Positions 43,143-54,510 of a DNA stretch of 64,000 nucleotides are shown here, one piece after another. Under the pieces are notes generated by a model. It was not told the DNA's origin. It searched no databases and saw only the letters and a program-made list of their open reading frames with translations. The stretch comes from Selaginella moellendorffii. Lineage: Eukaryota; Streptophyta; Lycopodiopsida; Selaginellales; Selaginellaceae. How positions within the stretch are numbered: the first letter of the stretch is position 1; each line of letters starts with the position of its first letter. The DNA is taken from positions 241,794-305,793 of the forward strand of contig NW_003314308.1 in the NCBI RefSeq assembly GCF_000143415.4, in the 5' to 3' direction. Made by a program: the position numbers and the translations under genes.

Positions 43143-44957
43143 TTAAGTGCGATTCGAGGTGGTGACTTTGACACCATTGGCGAAGGAGATGGTAGCCATG
43201 ACTCGGTACGTAAGAATCTGCCTGGGAACAAGTTGAAACTCAAAAAATCTGCACAAGAGGGCTGCAGTGATCTTCATCTGCAAGAAGGCGCTATCCTTGC
43301 CCAGACAAATGCGGGGCCCTGCCTGCAAAAGAAAATAGTGCTCACTTGCTCCTCAATCTGTTTGACCAAATCTATTACCTGGAATGCCGTGAACTTGAAT
43401 GGAGAGATGCTGAAATCCCAGGCTCCATCTCTGTGCCATCTCTCGGGACGAAACTGTGATGCATCCGAACCCCAGATTGATTCAATATGGGCCATGCAAT
43501 ACGGCGCGTATGAAAGTGTGGATCCTCTTTTCACCATAGCACCAGATGGAAGAACATCATCCGCGACGACTCCTTTGAAATTCTGGAAATAGAGAAAAGA
43601 TCCAAGAGATCAGCCCAAGAAGCTTGGATTCTTTCTTTCATCACCAGAGGCACGGCAGGGAAGAGCCTGAGAGTTTCCATGAGCGCGGCGTGGAGATAGA
43701 CGAGCTTGGCCAGCGATTCGTATGTTAGCAGCTGGGTAAATCCGTGGATCTTGTCCTCGAAACTGCTTGGGCGATGGGAATTGTCGCTGAGCTGGAGTTC
43801 TTCAAACTCGTGGAGCTCCTGGTAGATTTTGGTGGCGCAATCCGGATGGGAGGCTATCATGTAGGTGAAATACGAGAGAGTGCTGGCGGTGGTGTCCCTC
43901 CCGGCGATGACGAAGTTGAGGATCACGTCGCGGAGATGATCATCGGAGAAGCTCTCGTCTAGCAGCATGAATCTCGACAGTAAATCTTGTTTGCTCTGCA
44001 AAGAAAGACGAAGGAATCGAATAAATGCGATCAAGTGAAATGGAGTTTCTTTGTACTTGTTGGTGGTCTTTGGGCTGATCTTGGAGCTGGAGCCTCCTCT
44101 GGCATATGATGCTGTGCGTGAAATCATCCACGACTTGGAGATGGCGCTGGAGGCTGCGCTCCTGTCCAATCCGGAGGAACCTCTTGAATTTCCAGAACGG
44201 GTCGGCAAAGCGGTAGGAGATGATGGCGTTGCAGGCATCGAAGGCCGTGGCAAAGTCGTTCCGGGGGAGATTTGGAGCGAGGACGCCGAGATGGAGGCCG
44301 AAACCGAGGAAGCAAATCGTGTCGAGAGTCATCCTCATGAACAAATCCTGGAGATAAAATTGCTATGATCGAGAAGATCTCATTGAAAAAACGATAAGAT
44401 CCTTGCCTGCATTTCCAAAGGTTCTTGACTGCCATGGACAATCCTGGCGAGCTTGAGCGCGTGATCTTTGAAAACCCTGCAGCTCACGTCCCTCAGCACC
44501 CGCGATGAAAACTCGAAGCTGGCAGTCTTGCGTTGGATCCTCCATGGCTCTCCATCCGAGTTGAAGATCCCATTCCCAAGCAGGGGCTCGAAAATCTCAT
44601 GAAACTCCTCCCCCTGTGATTCACAAGGAGCCAGCTCTCCTCTTTTCTCGGACGAGAAGATCTTACCTTTGGATAATTGGCGAAGTTGGTCTTGAGGATG
44701 TGCTCCACGTTTGCCGGATCCACCGTGAACACGTAGCATCGTCCGGGCATGGTGGCGGACATTGTCATCGTCTCCTTGACCCGGAAATTCCACGAGAGCC
44801 AGTCGTAAATCCGGTGATAGTTCGCGGCCACCTCCAGAGTGACACCAATCAGGGGCCAAGTCTTAAACCCGGGGGTTCCAATCTGCCGGATCCGGTGGAT
44901 AGCGCACCACGACGCAAACGCGAGCAAACCAAGTAGAATCAAAGCTCCCACACCCAT
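43143..44957 (-). CDS. CYP704: Cytochrome P450, CYP704-like (clan 86), copy 2
   Basis: About 507 aa in six exons with the same structure as the facing copy: 44957-44667, 44613-44407, 44347-44057, 43995-43645, 43582-43379 and 43322-43143. Intron 2 again starts with GC. Anchor, I-helix (AGRDTTAST), FRPERW and heme loop (AGPRICLGKDSA) are all intact, so it looks functional. Exons 1, 2, 3, 5 and 6 differ from copy 1 at about 7-16 percent of residues, and exon 2 is three codons shorter. Exon 4 codes for an identical 117-residue segment with only three silent base differences. This suggests gene conversion after an inverted duplication. The two genes are tail to tail. Confidence 0.92.
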
Positions 44958-45092
44958 CCCAATTGATCAAAAAAAGAATAGGACTCTGTCAAAGCTCTTA
45001 GAGCTTAGTCTCTATCTTCTCTGTTTCCAAATGGTTCCAAGTCTCTCTCCACAAGTCCCCTTCTCTCCAAATCTCTCTCTTTCCAACTTGTT

Positions 45093-45143
<51 letters not shown>

Positions 45144-45614
45144 CTTCACGAGCGTGGGCCTTGTGATTCCTAGTGCTCATCGCATCCTCTTACGCAAGCC
45201 CCACGTATATGTGCTCAGAGCTGGCCAAGAACGCGACGAAAGAGGGTGTTAGAAAGAAATGACCACGTCCAAATTATCACCTTCTGCTCTTTACATGGTT
45301 TTATTTCTCAGCTACAAAATCTTACTCGAACGAACCACCAACAAAACAAACTCACGCTCTCCTTCTTCTTCTTCTTCTTCTTCCTTTTTTCTTGCACCTG
45401 AATGGATGGATGGATGGATTCATTATATACACTGCTTGCTTGCCTCTTGCCCCCAGCGACTTTACACCATATGGCTATCAGTGGCTCCAAAATCTCTATA
45501 CTTCCATCACCCCGAGAACGCCAAACCCCACGTAAGTAGAAAAAGCACGAAAATTCCACTGCTTGCCTCGACCATGAACGATGATGACGATGCTGCTGCG
45601 ATGGATGATCGTCG
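44958..45614. other. Region between P450 copy 2 and the Raf-like kinase
   Basis: It holds the P450 promoter, a (TC)n microsatellite and the 3' region of the kinase gene with (TTC)n and (GGAT)n short repeats near 45361-45420. No supported gene. Confidence 0.5.
45099..45138. repeat. (TC)n microsatellite upstream of P450 copy 2
   Basis: About 20 uninterrupted TC dinucleotides, preceded by scattered CTCTCT blocks. It lies about 140 bp upstream of the P450 start (GA-rich on the coding strand). Confidence 0.9.
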
Positions 45615-45653
45615 CTAGGAACTTTGCTGCTTCTGCTGCCCCTGTACGTATCC

Positions 45654-45684
<31 letters not shown>

Positions 45685-48600
45685 TGCTGTTGTTGGGTCG
45701 GACTTATCTGTCCAGCAGTCGGCCTTGCCAGCGACATCATCATCGACCGCAGCTCTCCGACGATGGCTGGAAACGTTGGCCTCACTGCTGGATCGTCCGC
45801 CCAGCAGCGCTCCATCAGGGACTGCCACTCCGGGTCGCAGCTGCTGGGAACCTGGGGGCGCAGCTGATTGCTCACGATACCGCCTGGAGAAAGAAAAGCG
45901 ACGAAAACGTTCGTTGTTGGCGAGCTACACTTGGAAAGAAGAATCTAGAGTAGTTTACCGATGATTGCACCGTAGTGAAGGTCCGCGTATGGCTCCTCGC
46001 CAGTCAGGAGCTCCCACATCACAATGCCAAACGAGAAAACGTCCACCTACACGCGGCAGAGAGCATTTTGCATCAGGCCAAGCTCAAGTTGGACAAACGT
46101 TTACAACCTTTTCCGACACCGAGATGCTTCTTCCATTAAGTAACTCCGGGGCCATCCATGGCAGTGTCCCTCTCACTCCGCCGGTAACCATCGTCTTGTG
46201 TTTTATCTTGGACAATCCCAAATCTCCCACCTGCGCAACACATTTACGAAGCATAAATCACTATTTGAGTCGTGACTGTAACCACGATACCTTACAAACA
46301 GGCTTCTGTGAATCCCGCATGTTAACAAGCAGATTCTCTCCTTTGAGGTCGAAATGTATAATCTTCTTGTCGTGGAGATACTCCATACCAAACGCAGCAT
46401 CCATGGCTACCAAGAGTCTTCGACGCCGATCCAAGATTCTATAGTACATTCACCCCAGTCAGCTCACAAACCAGCAAAAGCACAAGAAAAGATCGCTCAC
46501 CGCTCTTTTTTGTGCAGGACCTGCTTCAGCGATCCATTAACCATGAATTCCGTGACAGTAGCCAGTGTACCACCTGGACTGTCTGGTACCACTCCATAAA
46601 AGGCAACAACATTTGGATGGTGCAGGTGAGCTAATATACACGCTTCACTCCAGAAATCGTCCTTCTGGAAAACAAATTAAAAACGTGGCAATATACCGAA
46701 ATGATTGGACTAAGTACCAGCCGATCCTGTTCCGATGGAGGTCCAAAGAAACAACTAGCTTTGATTCTCTTGATGGCAACATCTGTTCCGCGCCATTTGC
46801 CATGGTAGACGGTACCGAATGTACCTGATCCCAATTCTCGTATTTCCTCCAGATCTGAATGCTTAATTACCTGCAAACGTGTTGGAAAAAAGCACGAGGA
46901 TTGTACAAAACAACTACTAACCTGTAAACCACGAGCACGGGCGGTAGCTTCCGACTCTGCGGCAGAAATGGGACGCTCTTCAAGTTCCAGGTCCGCCAAA
47001 TCGATCAGTGCCGCTTCTATCCTGGAGGTAGTAACATCCGTAACCTCCGTGACTGTGATTTGAAGGTCACTGGTGTCAAGTGATCTGTCGCACCTGTTAC
47101 CCTCGGGTTCAGCTACCGCTTTCCTGTTACTGCTTGTCTCTGACACCGAAAGATCGGCCATTTCTTTCATAATGTGCACTTCAGCGGCAGAAGGCTGACA
47201 GGGCGTGTGGCCCGTATCCCCATCGGTGAGACATATCAGAAGACCTTCATTGGAGTTGCCGTGCAATGGCCTGGAGACGGGTGACGTATCAGAGTAAACT
47301 TGTGCACAAGCCTCTAAAGCGTGTGACGACGTCGAGGCCGAGCTAGCAGCGATGGACCCTCCAGACATTGTTGAGGTGCAAGAAGTCTTGCAGAATACTT
47401 CGTCGCTCGTGAGCAAGTCCATAAACATGTTGCTGGAGGAGTTCCCGGAATGCACCATCTGCGTGGTAGTGCTGCTGTCACTGCCACTACCACGACCGCT
47501 CTCAACCACAAGAGGTCGCTCGGTCCTTACGGCATGGAGGCTGTCCTCGAGAAAATTTACTAGTGCATCCGGCAGCTGAGGCTCCAGCGCCTTACCCGTA
47601 AGTTCGGGCTCAGATCTTGGAGCTATCAACGTCGTCAAAGACGGAAGAGGTGTGGACCACCCTGGGAGAGTAGATGTTCCAGCTCCCGTGCTAACTCCCT
47701 GAGTATCCCTGTCCTTCCACTCGGAACTTGACGCTTGAACCATATGATCGGCTAGTTGCCAGCTAACCCCCCCCTGATGCAGCATACTCTCCTTCATGTT
47801 CACCTTAGAAGCAGGAGGCGTCTCTTGTAAGTCTTTTGGACTTGACCTCTCCTGATAGTCATAGGATGGCTCCGTAGATACTTGCTCAGGCAGTTGCGGA
47901 GGGTTTGAATATAGCTCATTGTAAGCCGTAACCTGAGGAAGCACAGGGGAAATTCCCAGTGCATCAGATCCTACCGCTGTCGACCATACTTGCTGCTTTT
48001 GCTGAAAGAGGCTGTCACCTGCATAAGTATAATTGTGCTCAGTAAAAGCAGCCTTCTGAGGTTGCGGCTCCACGTATCCCTGAAACTGAGGAACCAATAC
48101 TGTTTTTCTCTGCACATCTTGTAGCGTCGCCTGCGAAACCTGAAGCGGTTGTATCACGGACTGCTGAACTTGCGGAGTCGCCTGAGATACTTGAACGTGT
48201 TGCATGACTAGATGGTGACGTGCGGCATTCTCGGAATCGCTTGAAACACTCGGCTCGGTTATAATGTACTGACCATGTCCCAACAGATTCCTGTCTACCG
48301 GCTCCGAATGCCCGTTGACATATCCATAGTGAAATCCAGAAGCCGGCATCATCGAAGGAAGGATGGTGCCATTGGCTAAAGCTGGAACCGACGTATACTG
48401 AGCCATGACGGGGACGCCCTGAGAAACCTGAGGTACTCGTACCGCAGCTGGAGAAACCTCCTGAATGCCTTGCGGGCTCGTGCTTTGTGCTGAAGCGTCT
48501 GAACTCTTTCTCGAAGCCCCTTCCATAAGACCATTAACAGCGTCCAGATACTGCTGCTCCGTGTTCTTCAAATCACCAGAACTGTCCCCGATCACATCGT

Positions 48601-49367
48601 AATCCAGTGACGTGAAAAGAAACACCCTCAGCCTTGCATGCCCGTCCCCAGCTTCTAGCTTGTCAAACTCCTCCATCATATTCTCGAGGTCCTCCTCCGA
48701 GGAAACGGAGACCAGAGCGTCCAGATCCTCGTCGGGAAGCTGGTACTTGATAGCAACAGTCTGTGGCTGAATCTCGACCATCTTGAGCATCAAATTCAGA
48801 TAGCTCGTGTCGCGGGTCACTGCGATCATTCTCGTATCTCCACCGGCATATCTCAATCTCCCATCGCTGGGCCTGGGAAGAATTTTACCGCCATAACTGC
48901 ACAGGAGCTTCACTCTCGTTGGCATCTCTTCCGATAAGTTTGACACATGGTCTGCCAAGAACAAAAAACAACAAAGAATTTTAAAAAATGAAAAATCATA
49001 GAAGGAAGAGCAATTGACCAAAACAACAAAACGTACCATCGTCTCGGCTGGTGTGGGCTGATGATATCGTCACGCCTTCCTGCGGCTTGGAAGCTCTCAT
49101 GAAAACAAATCCTTCTTGGGGAACGTTCGCGGTTGCTTGCAAGTAGGGCCTCACCGACGGAGCTCCTGGATCCAGCGGCGACATGAAATGGCTCATAGCT
49201 TCCGTGGGGTTAGCCCCAGTCGATTGGATGTAGAAACTCATCGGGTCGGCCACCGACACGAAAGAGGCTTGATGGAGAGCTCCTGAAACCTCCACAGGAA
49301 CTGACGGCGCGTAACCCTCGACCCCTTGATTCGCGAAGGGCCAGGCCGCCATGACTCTCTGATCCAT
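45615..49367 (-). CDS. PB1-domain Raf-like MAPKKK (B4-type)
   Basis: About 1101 aa in eight exons: 49367-49037, 48951-46922, 46870-46718, 46664-46501, 46438-46291, 46230-46108, 46046-45959 and 45883-45615. An N-terminal PB1 domain begins near residue 121 ([40 protein letters not shown]). A long polar region follows, then a kinase domain from about 788 with [31 protein letters not shown] at about 921, DLG at 945-947 and [14 protein letters not shown] and DLG in place of HRD and DFG are usual for this Raf subgroup. A polyglutamine tail ends the protein. B4 Raf-like kinases activate SnRK2s in osmotic stress in angiosperms; the role here is inferred. Start at [11 protein letters not shown] is the first ATG. 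Confidence 0.93.
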
Positions 49368-49719
49368 CACTTGAGCTTCCACAACCGGCCAAGAACCAAA
49401 ATATTATAGCTCACCAGAAATTCCGAGGCGACATTTCCAAATCTCGGGAGGATGAGCGCCTAAATCTTGCCGCGACGCCGACCCGACGCTCGCTATCGAT
49501 CGATCCACCGCTCGCTGGAAGATCCCGATGCGCCACCGCCTAGGGAGCGCAATCCTGGCGCCGGCATCTCCTGCGCCTCGCACAACGATGCATCAATCCC
49601 AGAGCCTTCTTAGGGTTTGCTCCCCCTTCTCATTCTGACGCTTTACCGCATAGAATAACCTTTTCCCCCGGGTAATAAATGGCCTATAGGGTTCTTGCAA
49701 GATCAAGATTTCCTCCAAA
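49368..49719. promoter_or_regulatory. Shared promoter between Raf-like kinase and AP-4 sigma
   Basis: The 352 bp between these divergent start codons contain two telo-boxes, TAGGGTTT at 49611-49618 and TAGGGTT at 49687-49693, both nearer the AP-4 gene. Bidirectional use is inferred from the spacing. Confidence 0.6.
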
Positions 49720-50397
49720 ATGGCGATCCGATTCGTCCTTCTGGTGAACAAGCAGGGCCAGACGCGATTGGCGCAGTACTACGAGCAGCTCACGATCGAC
49801 GAGCGCCGGGCGCTGGAAGGCGAGATCGTCCGCAAGTGCTTGGCGCGCACGGAGAATCAGGTATGAGATCTTGCGCCCTGCGAGATGGATCCACACAGCG
49901 CTTGTGATTTCCTCCAGCGCAGTGTTCGTTTGTAGAGCATCGGAATTACAAGGTCGTGTATCGGCGCTACGCCTCCCTCTTCTTCCTCATTGGAGTGGAC
50001 AGCGAAGAGGTAAAAAGAAAGTCTCTCTTGTTTGTGATATTTTCTTCTTGTCTGGCTCGATTTTCTTCTTGTCTAGCTCGATCTCACCCCCATTTCTTGT
50101 TTTTCTTTGTAGAACGAGCTAGCGATTCTGGAGTTTATCCATTGCGTGGTGGAGACGATGGATCGCTACTTCGGCAATGTGGTAAGCACGAATTCCATTT
50201 TACTCACTTTTGGACAGTCTTACCGATTTATCGATCGATGGAATTCGATCGACTCTTGGCAGTGCGAGCTCGATATCATGTACCACTTGGAGAAAGCCCA
50301 CTTCATCCTTGAAGAAATGGTGATGAATGGCTGCATTGTAGAGACCAACAAGAGCAATATCCTGGGGCCTATACAGCTCATGGACAAATCCTTCTAG
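49720..50397 (+). CDS. AP4S: AP-4 adaptor complex sigma subunit
   Basis: 143 aa in four exons: 49720-49860, 49923-50009, 50113-50181 and 50263-50397, the usual length for AP-4 sigma. The sequence runs [70 protein letters not shown] and [15 protein letters not shown], all family hallmarks. It is the small subunit of the AP-4 coat that sorts cargo at the trans-Golgi network toward vacuoles in plants. AP-1 and AP-2 sigma differ in the ETMDRYF region, so the AP-4 assignment is firm. Confidence 0.96.
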
Positions 50398-50710
50398 TAA
50401 AAAGTACGCGGTGCTTTTTCTTGTCTTTTACCCCGAGGTAGATTTCACGCTGCCACGAATTGGAAATCTCGACGTGCTTGGTCGTTTTTGCCAGCGCCTG
50501 CTAAATAAGTATGGGGATAAAGAGGGGATTTTGTTTAAAGCATGTTTAGGTCTTAGACGCACGCGTGGCCGTTGGATCCCGTTCACATCCAACGGCGGTC
50601 TGCTGGGGACGAAGGGCTGAGCTATGGAGGATATGGGGTTTTCGCGCAGCGCCTAGCGCGGGGAGCGCGACCAGCGCGACGAGCTCTTGCGGTGCGAAAT
50701 TCTGGCAGGG
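50398..50710. other. Short region between AP-4 sigma and ARID gene
   Basis: Contains the AP-4 sigma 3' end and the GC-rich leader of the ARID gene. No other gene seen. Confidence 0.5.
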
Positions 50711-52847
50711 ATGGATTCCGAGGGCATGAATCCGGGGAGCTTCGACGAGAACGACGACGCCGGCAATGGTCCCGAGGAGGAGCAGCAGTACATGGCGCCG
50801 TGGGGGGAGGAGCCCGGGGAGGAGGCGGCGGCGGCGTCGCCGACGCACAGCGGATTCCAGGCTGAGGAGGTGAGCTACGAAGGCAAGGAGCAAGAGCATG
50901 AGCAAGAGCCCGGCGTAAGCCAGGAAGCGAATGGCGTGGAGAATGAGTATAGCGGCGGCGATGGCGCTGGGAACGAGCTCGCGGCGACGCAGTACACGGA
51001 GTCTTCGGCGCTGGACAAGGATGGGAACCTGGAGGATGGGTTTGCGGAGACCTCCGAGGACGATGGCGATGGCACTGTGGAGGAGCAATTGGCATTCGTC
51101 AAGGAGCTGGAGAAGTTCTTCCGGGAGAGGAGCATGGAGTTTAAAGCTCCCAAGTTCTATGGAGAGGAGCTCAATTGCCTCAAGTAAGCTTGTAGTTCCA
51201 TAGCTTGTTCTAAAACTTTTTTTTTTTTTCTCTGGATGTTTTTCTCTTTGCTGCCAGGTTGTGGAAGGCTGTGATGAAACTGGGAGGATACGAACAGGTT
51301 AGTCTCTATATCCCGATTATATTTGTTTTGGACAATGGAAAGTCGATAGATGTTTTGATCGTATTTGTGTTTACCAGGTGACCTCTGGAAAGCTTTGGCG
51401 TCAAGTCGGCGATTCCTTCAAACCCCCCAAGTAAGTTGCTTTGCTTTAAGAGCTCATGCCTTTAGCATTGATTCGTGTGTCTTCTTGCTCCTTTAGAACG
51501 TGCACAACCATTTCGTGGTCCTTCCGTGGCTTCTATGAAAAGGTTCACGTATTCTTATGTCTCGTGCATTTCTAAAAGGCGATACTTTTTCTTTTCTTCC
51601 TTGCTTTCTCAGGCACTTCTCGAGTATGAGAAGTTCACGACGGGAGTTTCGGTCTACCATGATCAACCGGGCGATCCTTCGAGGTCCGAGGACGGTTTGT
51701 CTTCGGCCCCTATACAGGTGAGACTTAACTTATCGGTTGGAGTTATGGATCCTGACGAAGGTCCTCGTTTGTTCTCGTTTGTTTTCTAATGTAGCCTCCT
51801 GGAAGGGCGAGGCGAGATGCAGCGGCAAGAGCTATGCAGGGATGGCATTCTCAACGTGGGAATGGAGACTTAGTAGAACTGCCCTCGAAGGTATGTTCAC
51901 GTAAGCTTTCGCTAAGCTAGCATTTGTCTCAGAGCTTTTACTTCAGGACAAGAGCTCGGCTAGACGTGATAAACGAGGTCAGCCAACATACTTTCCTGTT
52001 TTTTTCCTTTGACTAACAGCCTGGTTTTGTTTTTGTCTCGATAATAGGCTTCTTGAAACGGAAAGATGGTTCTGGCAAAGGGAAGAAGGAGAACAGCTAT
52101 GACGACTCTCATCTTTCCGCAAAGAAGAAGCTCGCAAAGCACGAGCCCTTGAAAGGCAAGGCAGTACACAGCGGCCTCGATCTGGACGTGATTGACGAAG
52201 GTCCACAAGCCGACTGGGTGAAGATCAATGTCCATCAAACGGTGAGTTCTTCCTTCCTTCGTAGCTGTTCTTCCTGGTCGATATGGCATACAGTCCGTTG
52301 AAAACCCTTCGGGGTTTTGAGTTGTAGAACTGCATTTAGAGTGGTAGGATTAGTGACGACATGCTCAGGCAGGAGCACTGCTCGTGTGGCAGATGGTAAA
52401 TTGAAGTTGGCGCAAGTGACCCACTGATCGGAACTTCTGGTTGGGCTTGTGAGCAGCGCGAATGCTTTGAGGTGTATGCTCTTGTTCCAGGACTATTGCG
52501 AGAGGAGGTGTGTTCTTCTTTTCCTTGGGTTTGATCTTGTTCTTGATGATCGTTTCGTTTGCTTTGTCAGGTAAGGATACAATGCGAGGCCGGAGGAAGG
52601 CTTGTCATTGCTGGAGAACCCGAACAACCTGACAATCCTTGGGGAGTTACTGCCTTTAGAAAGGTTTGGGTTTTCTTCTTTCAGCTACCGTTCTCTCCGG
52701 GAAGTTTTTTCTCATCGATTTGTGCAGGTGATCAATCTGCCGCTAAAGATCGATGCTCATCAAACATCGGCCGTTGTTACGCTCCACGGGCAGCTGTTCA
52801 TCAGAGTTCCATTCGCTCAATCTTCGTCGGAGCAGCAGCAGTCATGA
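50711..52847 (+). CDS. ARID and HSP20-domain DNA-binding protein (ARID5-like)
   Basis: 433 aa in eleven exons: 50711-51183, 51258-51297, 51378-51430, 51497-51542, 51613-51717, 51795-51890, 51947-51977, 52048-52241, 52457-52507, 52571-52663 and 52728-52847. An acidic N-terminus leads to an ARID domain at about 120-212 (LAFVKELEKFFRERSMEFK, LWKAVMKLGGYEQVTSGKLW, SWSFRGFYEKALLEYEK). A lysine-rich linker (KGKKENSYDDSHLSAKKKLA) follows. The C-terminus is an alpha-crystallin/HSP20 fold (CFEVYALVPGLLREEVRIQC, VINLPLKIDAHQTSAVVTLH, GQLFIRVPF). This ARID-HSP20 pairing is known in plants, where ARID5 reads AT-rich DNA as part of ISWI chromatin remodelling. I chose ATG 50711; one lies 24 nt upstream in frame. 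Confidence 0.92.
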
Positions 52848-53231
52848 CGAAAGTTCTAGCGGAGAAAAAAAAGAATCAGAAACGAAAGAAAAGAAGAATG
52901 ATAAAGCGCGAAAGATTTGGAGCTGCTGTGTGATTCATTCGTGGGGAAGAAGGCGAAGGGATGTAAATTCTTTTTAATGGAGAAACAACAAAGAGAAAGT
53001 ATTGCTATGGGTCTACCGTACGATGGGCCATGGTGTGTACGGAAGCCATAGAGGTCATTTTGTGACCGTTGTGTGTCAAAATTGTCCTCTTTCAAAGTAA
53101 CAACACCTAATGTGAAGGAAGGGATTGTGAGAGGAGGGGCTGTGTTTCTTGAGCTAGGGCGGCACCTAGGGTTTCACTGCGCATTGGTCGAGGCGCTGCG
53201 AGATCGCGGGTAATCGGCTTGGTTTCTAGCG
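52848..53231. other. Intergenic region upstream of Aurora kinase
   Basis: Holds the ARID 3' region and the Aurora promoter and leader. A telo-box TAGGGTTT lies at 53167-53174, about 60 bp before the Aurora start. No other gene seen. Confidence 0.55.
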
Positions 53232-54510
53232 ATGGTGGAGGCGCCAGAGGCTGTCCCCGAGGAGCGGCGATGGAAGCTTGCGGATTTCGACATTGGGAAG
53301 CCTCTGGGCCGCGGGAAGTTTGGAAACGTGTATCTCGCCAGAGAGAAGAGAGTATGTGTTCTTGCATTGCATTTTGCGCTGCTTGATGGTAGCTAACGTT
53401 TCTTACTCCCTTATTGATGTGTAGAGTAAATACGTTGTGGCGCTCAAAGTGCTGTTCAAGAACCAGCTCCAGCAGTCGCAAGTCGAGCATCAACTGCGTC
53501 GCGAGATTGAGATCCAAAGTCACTTGAGACATCCCAACATTCTCCGTCTCTATGGATACTTCTATGATCAGGTTGGGCATTTCTCGAATTTGTTCTCTTC
53601 TCTTTCCAGTAGTTCCTGATGCTCTTGTTTTGATCACACAGAATAGAGTGTATCTTATACTCGAGTATGCTGCCAAAGGCGAGCTGTACAAGGAGCTCCA
53701 ACGGTGCAAAGTTTTCTCCGAGAAGAGAGCGGCGACTGTAAGATAACGTCCATATGTTGCCCTGATTTATTGTTTCTTTCTGCAGTACATCGCTTCTTTG
53801 GCAAGGGCATTAATGTACTGCCACGAGAAACATGTCATCCACAGAGATATCAAGCCAGAAAATCTCCTCATTGGGATGAAGGTAAGCCTTTCTAATTCGT
53901 AAAACGAGAAGTGGTTACTAGTTTTGTATCGGCAGGGTGAACTGAAAATAGCTGACTTTGGGTGGTCAGTCCATACATTTAACCGGAGGCGGACGATGTG
54001 TGGAACTCTCGACTATCTCCCTCCAGAAATGGGTGTGTACTCTACTGCACTTCGTTTTCTCTCTGGTCGTTGCTAACTGGGAGTTCTCACAGTGGAAAAT
54101 AAGGAGCACGATGCAAGCGTAGATGTGTGGAGCTTGGGTGTTCTCTGCTACGAGTTCCTGTTTGGGACTCCTCCTTTCGAAGCTCAGAAACTGTCGGATA
54201 CCTACAGACGGTACAGAAGAAGACGTGTTTGATTTCTAGCTATTTTACTTTGATCATCCGTGTGCAGCATTGTCCGAGTGGATTTGAAGTTTCCAATCAA
54301 GCCAGTGATCTCTACAGCGGCAAAAGATCTCATATGCCAGGTACTGAACTTCTCACACAAAGATCTTTGCTGATCCATCGTGGTTTGCAGCTTCTATGCA
54401 AGGATTCTTCGCAAAGACTTCCTCTGAAAGAACTTCTCGCTCATCCATGGATTACTGCTAATGCAGATCCATCGGGGATTTATGCTGGCTGCGGTGGAGC
54501 TAGTGCATAG
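53232..54510 (+). CDS. AUR: Aurora kinase (plant alpha-Aurora type)
   Basis: 288 aa in eight exons: 53232-53351, 53425-53571, 53642-53737, 53786-53881, 53936-54032, 54093-54210, 54268-54340 and 54391-54510, matching the length of plant Auroras. After a short N-terminus the kinase domain has [22 protein letters not shown] with the ATP lysine at 48, [10 protein letters not shown] at about 139-148, IADFGWSVH at about 160, and the activation loop [16 protein letters not shown] with the conserved threonine. The Aurora signature FGWSVH and the motif LDYLPPEM separate it from other AGC-like kinases. It phosphorylates histone H3 and spindle proteins in mitosis. All catalytic residues are intact. Confidence 0.96.

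Noticed and set aside
45650-45710. Long CTG/GCA run read as a leucine- or alanine-rich small protein on the plus strand
   Set aside because: It is the reverse strand of the polyglutamine tail of the Raf-like kinase.
46291-46438. HFD and DLG in the Raf-like kinase as signs of a dead kinase
   Set aside because: The catalytic Asp residues and the ATP lysine are present, and these variants are usual in this Raf subgroup.
53107-53709. 200-codon minus-strand frame over the Aurora gene
   Set aside because: It is the shadow of exons and introns of the well-supported Aurora kinase gene.
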